Shown: positions 6,329 through 10,641 of the stretch, in pieces
How the letters are laid out: every line of letters begins with the position of its first letter
How positions within the stretch are numbered: position 1 is the first letter of the stretch
Assembly: GCA_021774995.1 (NCBI GenBank)
Contig: JAJFIM010000101.1
Location: forward strand, 1-10,641
From: Alphaproteobacteria bacterium
Lineage (GTDB): Bacteria; Pseudomonadota; Alphaproteobacteria; SMXP01
Length of the DNA stretch: 10,641 bases
Reading direction: 5' to 3'
Notes under the pieces: generated by a model
The model's input: only the letters and a program-made list of their open reading frames with translations
What the model was told of the DNA's origin: nothing
Database searches by the model: none
Made by a program: the position numbers and the translations under genes

Positions 6329-7198
6329 ATGATGGCCGCCAGCGTTCTTCCCCCTTTGCCCCGCGCCCGCGTGAAGCAGGCTGTGGCCCAAGCGCTGGCC
6401 GAAGACCTCGGCGATGCTGGAGACATCACCAGCACGGCCGTTCTGCACGCCGATGCGCGCGCCAAAGCGCAAATCATCGCGCGCGAGGCGGGGCGCGTCG
6501 CCGGGCTTGATCTGGCGGCGGCGGCGTTTCGAGCGGTTGACCCCGAGATCGCGCTCACGCTGCGTTCGGCGGACGGGGCGTCTATTGCGGCGGGCGCGGC
6601 GCTCCTTGATGTCGAAGGCAATGCGCGCGCCATATTGGCGGCGGAGCGGGTGGCGCTGAATTTCCTGGGGCATCTGTCAGGCGTCGCCAGCGCAACACAT
6701 GCAATCGTGGGCGCCGTCTCAGACCGGAAGGCGAAGATTTGCTGCACGCGCAAAACCACGCCGGGCCTGCGGATTTTTGAAAAACACGCGGTGTGCGCGG
6801 GCGGCGGCGTTAATCATCGTTTTGGCCTTTATGACGGCATACTGATTAAAGACAATCACATCGCCATTGCCAGCGGCGTCGGCCCGGCCATCGAGGCCGC
6901 CCTGGCCCATGCCGGACATATGGTGAATGTGGAAGTGGAAGTGGACACTCTGGACCAGCTTCATGAGGCTCTCATTCACCCCGTCGACGCCGTTCTGCTC
7001 GACAATATGACGCCGAGCGAGCTTTCCCAGGCGGTCAAAATTATCAATGGGCGCATCATCAGCGAAGCATCGGGCCGCGTCACGGTGGAAACCGCGCCCG
7101 CCATCGCCGCTACGGGCGTTGATTACATCTCAGTGGGATGGGTGACGCACAGCGCGCCATGCCTTGATTTTGGCCTCGACTATGCGTCTACGGATTAA
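6329..7198 (+). CDS. nadC: Nicotinate-nucleotide diphosphorylase (carboxylating) NadC
   Basis: NadC (quinolinate phosphoribosyltransferase) converts quinolinate and PRPP to nicotinate mononucleotide, CO2 and pyrophosphate, the step after NadA. The protein has 289 residues, a normal length. Family motifs appear in order: EDLGDAGDITS (about 25-35), AERVALNFLGHLSG (105-118), TRKTTPGLR (140-148), GGVNHRFGLYDGILIKDNHI (159-178), VEVEVDTL (201-208), VLLDNMTPSEL (222-232) and SEASGRV (245-251), ending with ISVGWVTHS. The TRKT arginine and lysine, the HR pair and the IKDNH lysine are the expected phosphoribosyl and quinolinate contacts. The start codon lies 1 nt after the nadA stop. nadB, which often separates nadA and nadC in this group, is absent. 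The gene ends only 3 nt from the end of the convergent hydrolase gene. Confidence 0.96.
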   Translation: MMAASVLPPLPRARVKQAVAQALAEDLGDAGDITSTAVLHADARAKAQIIAREAGRVAGLDLAAAAFRAVDPEIALTLRSADGASIAAGAALLDVEGNARAILAAERVALNFLGHLSGVASATHAIVGAVSDRKAKICCTRKTTPGLRIFEKHAVCAGGGVNHRFGLYDGILIKDNHIAIASGVGPAIEAALAHAGHMVNVEVEVDTLDQLHEALIHPVDAVLLDNMTPSELSQAVKIINGRIISEASGRVTVETAPAIAATGVDYISVGWVTHSAPCLDFGLDYASTD

Positions 7199-7201
7199 GA
7201 G

Positions 7202-7843
7202 CTAGCTGGAGAAGCGATAAAAAATATGGCGGCCAATTTGGACGGTGCGCTTCAGCTTTGCCGCCCATTTGGGATCGACATAGTCGGCGTGATAATGCGT
7301 GGCGTCGCCGGTAAGGTCCAAGCCAAAGCCGAGCATCGCTTGCGACGCCAATTGCCCGGCGTCTTGCCATGCGCGGCCCTTGGGCAAAGTGGCGAGGGAA
7401 CCATCGCAGGTAAAGGAAAACTGGCAGCCGCCTTTTTTATTTTTATCCTGAGGCCCTTGAAAAACAACGCCGCATACGGATTTTGGATAGCGGCGATCTG
7501 ATACGCGGTTCAGCACCACTTCAGCCACGCCCAAACGCCCGGAATAGGTCTCGCTGCGCGCTTCATAATAAATGGCCTGAGTGAGACAGGTAAGTTCTTG
7601 GCCATAGGTCTTGGCGATGGGAAGAAGAGCGCCGCGCGGCGCGAGGCCCGCCTGCTCTGCGGTAAGGGACGCCAACACCACATCCGTCCGGCCGGAAAAA
7701 GTCAAATCGGCCCGCGGCGCACTTTGAGCGCCGCCCTCTGCCTTAGGCGCGTTCATCATCAGAAAAAGGCCGCTTAACGCCACAATGACCGCTGCAATGG
7801 CGGCGATGTCGCTGGTCTCGGCCTGTTTTTTCATCTTCATCAT
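7202..7843 (-). CDS. Membrane-anchored SleB/CwlJ-type cell-wall hydrolase
   Basis: This 213-residue protein has an N-terminal hydrophobic segment (about 12-30), suggesting an inner-membrane anchor or uncleaved signal with the rest in the periplasm. The Hydrolase_2 (SleB/CwlJ) domain covers about 83-211: LTCLTQAIYYEARSE (84-98) with the catalytic Glu in YYEAR (about 94), then GRLGVAEVVLNRVSD, GGCQFSFTCDG (138-148) and GDATHYHADYVDPKWA (179-194). Members act as lytic transglycosylases or glucosaminidases on peptidoglycan. In Gram-negative bacteria they take part in wall turnover or division rather than spore germination. Cysteines at about 86, 124, 140 and 146 could form disulfides. Several Met codons cluster at the start (MMKMKK), and the ribosome-binding site is poor, so the exact start is uncertain. 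A CtrA-type box lies 22-37 nt upstream. Confidence 0.9.
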   Translation of the reverse strand: MMKMKKQAETSDIAAIAAVIVALSGLFLMMNAPKAEGGAQSAPRADLTFSGRTDVVLASLTAEQAGLAPRGALLPIAKTYGQELTCLTQAIYYEARSETYSGRLGVAEVVLNRVSDRRYPKSVCGVVFQGPQDKNKKGGCQFSFTCDGSLATLPKGRAWQDAGQLASQAMLGFGLDLTGDATHYHADYVDPKWAAKLKRTVQIGRHIFYRFSS

Positions 7844-7864
7844 GCCATTACGCCTGATTTATGC

Positions 7865-7880
7865 TTAAGAGCGGCTTAAC
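7865..7880 (+). promoter_or_regulatory. CtrA-type box
   Basis: TTAAGAGCGGCTTAAC fits TTAA-N7-TTAAC exactly, the consensus of the alphaproteobacterial cell-cycle regulator CtrA. It lies 22-37 nt upstream of the leftward hydrolase start codon, where it would overlap a promoter. Binding is inferred from the motif alone. Confidence 0.45.
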
Positions 7881-7922
7881 CATACCGTCAGAACCGGTTC
7901 ATCCGCGCGTTCACCCCGACTC

Positions 7923-8008
7923 ATGCCAGATTCGGGCCACTGGCGCGAGTCTCAAGTGTTTGCGCCAGTTTCCCCGTCATTCAGCCCAGATATGCCAGAA
8001 TCGGGCCA
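7923..8008. repeat. Two direct copies of a 17-bp sequence, each centred on GANTC
   Basis: ATGCCAGATTCGGGCCA (7923-7939) and ATGCCAGAATCGGGCCA (7992-8008) differ at one base, which turns GATTC into GAATC; both keep the GANTC methylation pattern. The starts are 69 bp apart, a multiple of three, so a short frame from 7923 to 8042 would read MPDSGH and then MPESGH. No ribosome-binding site precedes that frame. A binding-site repeat or remnant seems likelier than a gene. Confidence 0.45.
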
Positions 8009-8047
8009 TTTCAAGGGCTCCAAAATGGGAAGCGCCGCTTAAAAATA

Positions 8048-8074
8048 CAGTATTAACTTAACTTGTGTATACTG
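8048..8074 (+). promoter_or_regulatory. Inverted repeat with a -10-like hexamer upstream of the small exported protein
   Basis: CAGTAT (8048-8053) and ATACTG (8069-8074) are inverted arms around a tandem TTAAC-TTAAC. TATACT at 8068-8073 is a good -10 sequence, but no good -35 stands at the right distance, which would fit an activator-dependent promoter. The leader to the ATG at 8223 would be about 145 nt. Confidence 0.35.
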
Positions 8075-8222
8075 AATTTGTTAAGGACTCTCTTACCATT
8101 TCAAAAGCGGGAGCGTCAATCCGGCAAAGGAGCGCGCGGCGCCTTTGGCGCATGCTCTCTCCTTCGTTTTCAGATAGGCTGGATGGGCTGGGACACTGTT
8201 AAAAACTTAGGAGGGTTGGACA

Positions 8223-8519
8223 ATGAAGAAATTGATGTTTTTTCTTGGCGCTGGCGTTATCAGCGCAAGCGCTGCGCAAGCGAGCGAAATTGATACGTGC
8301 ACGACCTTTACGGATGAACCGCCAAGTGCAGCCGATCAGTTGTTGTGTGCGAAAGAGAAGCAACACGCTGAAGCGTTAGGGCTGCCTGCATCGGATGATG
8401 CGACAGTTCTTTCGCTAAACGATCTCTACGAACTTGGCTGGTCGCTGCATTCACTGCAACGCTTTGAAAACGCCAACGACGCGTATGTTTATCGCGTTTA
8501 TATGGTGCGCGCAGAATAG
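8223..8519 (+). CDS. Small exported protein of unknown function
   Basis: This 98-residue protein has a strong ribosome-binding site, AGGAGGG (8209-8215), 7 nt before its ATG. It begins with a clear Sec signal peptide: MKKLM, a hydrophobic core to about residue 16, and a likely cleavage after AQA (about 20) before SEIDTC. The mature chain of about 78 residues is acidic and hydrophilic, with two cysteines (26 and 42) that could form a periplasmic disulfide. The remaining part (LSLNDLYELGWSLHSLQRFE, about 63-82, then DAYVYRVYMVRAE) looks helical and ends in aromatic residues. I recognise no family. A possible promoter lies about 145 nt upstream, leaving a long leader. Neighbouring genes are on the opposite strand, so it is probably monocistronic. 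Confidence 0.75.
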   Translation: MKKLMFFLGAGVISASAAQASEIDTCTTFTDEPPSAADQLLCAKEKQHAEALGLPASDDATVLSLNDLYELGWSLHSLQRFENANDAYVYRVYMVRAE

Positions 8520-8618
8520 ACTATGCTATGCGCTTATTTTGACAGGAGGGAAGCCGCCATATATATGCCACCCGCCTGATAATCCAGGACCTTCGCCAAT
8601 ATCACTGATCTGTTGAGA

Positions 8619-9110
8619 TCACCATTGCAATATAGATTCCAAACGACTCTTCAGGTGTTGCGCTTGCGGCTCCGTTAGAAAACTAGCCAATACGACTTTC
8701 ATGCCTCTATAATTAACAGCTACAGACCAATTTGACGCCACTGAACCATCACTGGCGGGTGAATCACTATATAGCTCTGAGATATCAGCCTTATCCATGC
8801 GCAATTGATCTGCAGCTCTATTAGCAGACAGCAATTCAATATGAGTAGGGCTTACCTCAAATAATACTTTCTTTTTCGAAGCAACAAAAAAAAGGCCTGC
8901 AATAAGTCGTATAAATCCATAGAAAAGAGCAGCAGCGCCAAATAACCCAGTTACTAGAAAGACTGCACCTCCACCCAACAAATAGCTTAACAACATGAAA
9001 ATTATTGCACCTACCGTTACTCCTGCTCCCAGTTTAAGTATGCTTAACGGATTTTGTTTCACGGTAAAAACAACTGCATCTCCTTTTTTTTCTTCATTGA
9101 TCCAATCCAT
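8619..9110 (-). CDS. Small membrane protein with PH-like C-terminal part, unknown function
   Basis: This 163-residue protein has a short charged N-terminus, then a hydrophobic hairpin of two membrane segments (about 25-45 and 48-77) joined by a GGG turn. After KKK comes a cytoplasmic domain of about 82 residues (82-163). Its pattern (FEVSPTHIELL, RMDKADISELY, VNYRGMKVVLASFL, ending in an amphipathic helix LKSRLESIL) looks like a bacterial PH-type domain. A strong AAGGAGG lies 6-7 nt before the ATG. The gene and its flanks are visibly AT-richer than the genes on both sides, which suggests a different origin. It follows doxX on the same strand after 71 bp of AT-rich DNA, so it may or may not be co-transcribed. 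The function is unknown. Confidence 0.75.
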   Translation of the reverse strand: MDWINEEKKGDAVVFTVKQNPLSILKLGAGVTVGAIIFMLLSYLLGGGAVFLVTGLFGAAALFYGFIRLIAGLFFVASKKKVLFEVSPTHIELLSANRAADQLRMDKADISELYSDSPASDGSVASNWSVAVNYRGMKVVLASFLTEPQAQHLKSRLESILQW

Positions 9111-9181
9111 GCTTTTCCTCCTTTATTTGTAATTCTTATATTCACAGCTCCTAATCATAACTATTGCGAGAACCCTAATAT

Positions 9182-9655
9182 TTATCCCCTCGCGCCTTTG
9201 ACGAGGCGGTCGAGAGAAAGTGCGCCGGGTCCATAGGCCATGATGTAAAGCAAAGCCACGGCCCAGGTGGAATGCACCGCCCATGCTTCCGGATAGACAA
9301 ACAATTGAATCACCAATGTCATGAACAAAAGCGCGGTAGCACTGAGGCGCGAGGCCAATCCCACCAGAATAAGAACGGAAAACACATGCTCCGAAAGGGT
9401 CGCCATGACGGCTGCGACATCTGACGGAATTAGCGGCACGTTGTATTCATTTTTGAACAAATAATATGTGCTGGGAGAAATGGTAAATCCATCCACCTTG
9501 GTGCGCGCCGATTGCCAGAAAACGATGAACATGGAAAAGCGCGCCAGAACGCCGACCAGAGAGGCGGGAATCCATTCATACAACGATATCACTTTGGTGA
9601 ATAAATTCTTACCCTGGTCAAAAAGAGAAGGCGAGCTTTGCGGGACATCGGCCAT
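9182..9655 (-). CDS. DoxX-family membrane protein (BufD-like)
   Basis: This 157-residue inner-membrane protein has four hydrophobic segments at about 30-48, 81-102, 104-121 and 129-145, matching the DoxX fold. Recognisable pieces are LVGVLARFSMFIVFWQSARTKV (33-54 region), FSVLILVGLASRLSATALL (92-110) and an HSTWAVALLY segment before the C-terminal YGPGALSLDRLV. DoxX proteins are linked to redox chemistry at the membrane, but most have no defined role. In bufferin loci a DoxX gene follows the DUF692 and DUF2063 genes, exactly the order seen here. Its AAGGAG ribosome-binding site overlaps the stop region of the upstream DUF2063 gene, and the two genes are 15 nt apart, so they are co-transcribed and probably translationally coupled. 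Confidence 0.88.
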   Translation of the reverse strand: MADVPQSSPSLFDQGKNLFTKVISLYEWIPASLVGVLARFSMFIVFWQSARTKVDGFTISPSTYYLFKNEYNVPLIPSDVAAVMATLSEHVFSVLILVGLASRLSATALLFMTLVIQLFVYPEAWAVHSTWAVALLYIMAYGPGALSLDRLVKGARG

Positions 9656-9670
9656 GGAGCATATCTCCTT

Positions 9671-10459
9671 TTAGAGATGAAAAGCGGTGAAAGTTTCGCC
9701 GGCAAAAAGCTGTTGCAGGCTGGTTTGCAGATCAAAGACCGGATCTTGTTCCGCCGCCGTCTCGTAAGAATCGATAAGTGTCTTACCCGACTCCAAAGCT
9801 TCGAGCAGAGCGAAAGCCGCCGGGGTCAGGGTTCTCACCTCGACCTCAAGGCGCGGGCGAATGATCAAAATATGATTGCCGCCCTGATCCAGACTGATAT
9901 GTTTTTCTTCTTTGTCTTGCTCTTCCGCCCTATTGGCCTCCCAGATCGCGGCAATTGGAAAATCGGAAGCCAGAAAATAGCGGCTGGGATGAAGCGTCAG
10001 ACGCAGGTTTTCAAAAGCGTCAGGGGGGAGATTTTGAAGATCTTGAAGATTCAAGGGCGGCGCGTCAGGCGCATGATAAGCCTGAAGCCAGTGATATTCC
10101 AGCCGGGCCACATCGGGCAAATAAGGATGAGCGGAGGCGGCAGGAAAACCTGCCAGGAAATCTGCGAATTCCGCTCCGTACACGGATAGGCGCGCTTCCC
10201 TTGGCGGATGCGCCTTGATGAATTCCGAGCTGAGAAATCCAAAAAATCCCGCACCAACTAGAGTGTGAATAGCAGGAAAGTTGGCCGCCAGCGCTTCCGT
10301 CAAGCTGGACACCACGTTATTGCGGTAAACCGCTAAGCGGGCTTCGGCGCCATATCCTTCCAATTCGTCATAAGGGATCAGAAGGGGCCGCGCGGGGTCG
10401 GTGTTTTCCCCCAGAAGCATTTCGCCGAAACAGCCCTGGCATTCACGCAAGTCGGGCAT
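9671..10459 (-). CDS. DUF2063 protein (BufC-like partner of the DUF692 enzyme)
   Basis: This 262-residue soluble protein has the normal length for DUF2063, listed in domain databases as a putative DNA-binding domain but found as the partner of DUF692/MNIO enzymes. Family blocks are clear: LAVYRNNVVSSLTEALAANF (42-61), PAIHTLVGAGFF, AHPPREARLSVYGAEFADFL (83-102) and HPYLPDVARLEYHWLQAYHA (111-130), followed by a C-terminal strand-rich half. In bufferin systems this partner probably helps present the precursor peptide to the MNIO. The start codon overlaps the end of the DUF692 gene by 17 nt, a sign of coupling. Residues 7-10 form a CQGC (CxxC) motif that holds the only two cysteines of the protein; I do not recall this as typical of the family. 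Confidence 0.88.
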   Translation of the reverse strand: MPDLRECQGCFGEMLLGENTDPARPLLIPYDELEGYGAEARLAVYRNNVVSSLTEALAANFPAIHTLVGAGFFGFLSSEFIKAHPPREARLSVYGAEFADFLAGFPAASAHPYLPDVARLEYHWLQAYHAPDAPPLNLQDLQNLPPDAFENLRLTLHPSRYFLASDFPIAAIWEANRAEEQDKEEKHISLDQGGNHILIIRPRLEVEVRTLTPAAFALLEALESGKTLIDSYETAAEQDPVFDLQTSLQQLFAGETFTAFHL

Positions 10460-10641
10460 GGGGACTCAGTTTCTCCGTCTTGGCAGGATTCTGGACGGCG
10501 CCACGCACAGCGGCGCTTTTTGCATCTGCTTTTTGCGCTTCGGCTAGCAACACATCCCAAGAGGGGATATGCCGATCCCACTCGATCAATGTCGGTACAT
10601 GGGGCGCGCGCGCCATATAGTCAGCATACAGCGTCCATACC
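10443..10641 (-). CDS. DUF692/MNIO-family enzyme (BufB-like), C-terminal fragment
   Basis: The minus-strand frame entering from the right edge encodes the last 65 residues of a protein ending at 10443. VWTLYADYMARAPHVPTLIE followed by WDRHIPSWDVLLAEAQKA is the characteristic C-terminal end of DUF692 (MbnB-like multinuclear iron-dependent oxidases), where PTLIEWD is the hallmark block. The iron-binding residues lie upstream, outside the window. These enzymes use a mixed-valent iron centre to modify cysteines in ribosomally made peptides, giving thiooxazole-type copper ligands in bufferins. The tail after LLAEAQKADA is a basic, probably flexible extension. The overlap with the DUF2063 start and the following DoxX gene support the assignment. 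I expect a small Cys-containing precursor gene upstream. Confidence 0.85.
   Translation of the reverse strand, partial: VWTLYADYMARAPHVPTLIEWDRHIPSWDVLLAEAQKADAKSAAVRGAVQNPAKTEKLSPHARLA

Larger units (their letters stand above)
7844..8222. other. 379-bp intergenic region rich in regulatory-looking sequence
   Basis: This divergent gap between the hydrolase and the small exported protein contains no convincing gene. It holds a CtrA-type box (7865-7880), a GAACCGGTTC palindrome (7891-7900), and five GANTC sites starting at 7918, 7929, 7947, 7998 and 8086. It also has a 17-bp direct repeat, an 8-bp inverted repeat (7939-7946 with 7962-7969, ACTGGCGC/GCGCCAGT), an AT-rich promoter-like patch (8041-8080), and a GC-rich hairpin with CAAAGG/CCTTTG arms near 8125-8147. 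Open frames inside it lack ribosome-binding sites and family features. Confidence 0.6.

Noticed and set aside
5746..6759. Long minus-strand open frame (about 337 codons) across nadA and nadC
   Set aside because: It lies antisense to two genes with complete family motifs and shows the Arg/Ala-rich composition of a shadow frame in GC-rich DNA.
7897..7912. GTTC repeats resembling an alphaproteobacterial LexA box
   Set aside because: The spacing is 8 nt, not the required 7, and no SOS gene adjoins it.
7861..8061. Plus-strand open frame of 66 codons in the intergenic region
   Set aside because: No Shine-Dalgarno, no family feature, and it runs through the CtrA-type box and the direct repeats.
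8064..8072. TGTGTATAC as a DnaA box, with nearby AT-rich DNA and a CtrA-type box suggesting a replication origin
   Set aside because: It differs from the DnaA consensus at two positions, only one copy is seen, and there are no origin-associated genes.
8063..8293. Plus-strand open frame of 76 codons overlapping the start of the small exported protein
   Set aside because: It starts at a TTG without a ribosome-binding site and overlaps the strong AGGAGGG and signal-peptide coding region of 8223-8519.
8606..8621. TGATCT-GTTG-AGATCA hairpin at the end of the PH-like membrane gene
   Set aside because: The stem is perfect but AT-rich and has no T-run on the minus strand after it, so it is not supported as a terminator.
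9638..10189. Plus-strand open frame of about 183 codons
   Set aside because: It is antisense to the DUF2063 gene, has no recognisable motif and no good ribosome-binding site.
10378..10581. Minus-strand open frame of 67 codons at the right end
   Set aside because: It overlaps the DUF692 C-terminal frame and the DUF2063 start in another frame; the DUF692 frame has the PTLIEWD hallmark.

Overview
The window looks like chromosomal DNA from an alphaproteobacterium. Most of it is moderately GC-rich, and it holds several family-level markers of that class: a NadQ-type NAD regulator (COG4111) beside nadA and nadC, a perfect FNR/FixK-type box, a CtrA-type box within a cluster of GANTC (CcrM) sites, and the end of a DUF692-DUF2063-DoxX ('bufferin') cluster. 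I cannot name the genus. No tRNA, rRNA, CRISPR array, transposase or phage gene is visible.

Layout. (1) 1-502: the 3' part of a FabH-like beta-ketoacyl-ACP synthase III. It converges on a leftward cluster (2483 down to 722) of a tandem universal stress protein, a conserved protein of unknown function and the ribosome-rescue hydrolase ArfB. (2) 2484-2619: a divergent promoter region with a perfect TTGAT-N4-ATCAA box, most likely serving the stress protein. (3) 2620-4324: an HD-domain phosphohydrolase followed 13 nt later by NadQ. NadQ is a Nudix-like domain with a ruined catalytic box plus a C-terminal winged helix. (4) 4358-4972, leftward: an exported ChuX/HutX-like protein. (5) 4973-5196: a control region with two sigma70-like promoters. 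Each is overlapped by an inverted repeat of the same pattern, taken here as NadQ operators. (6) 5197-7198: nadA and nadC, 1 nt apart, with no nadB between them. (7) 7202-7843, leftward: a membrane-anchored SleB-type cell-wall hydrolase. Upstream of it are a CtrA-type box and five GANTC sites in about 170 bp. (8) 8223-8519: a small exported protein of unknown function. (9) 8619-9110, leftward: an AT-rich gene for a small membrane protein with a PH-like C-terminal part. (10) 9182-10641, leftward: DoxX (BufD-like), DUF2063 (BufC-like) and the C-terminus of a DUF692/MNIO enzyme (BufB-like). The precursor peptide gene would lie beyond the right edge.

How the parts fit together. NadQ probably represses nadA-nadC, the de novo quinolinate-to-NaMN branch of NAD synthesis, through the two operators. 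The HD phosphohydrolase may share an operon with nadQ. The right end is probably a copper-related RiPP (bufferin) locus in which DUF692 and DUF2063 modify a precursor and DoxX serves at the membrane. The stress protein with its FNR-type box points to induction at low oxygen. The most notable points are the paired operator/promoter arrangement, the missing nadB, the exported HutX-like protein, and the CtrA/GANTC-marked intergenic region.
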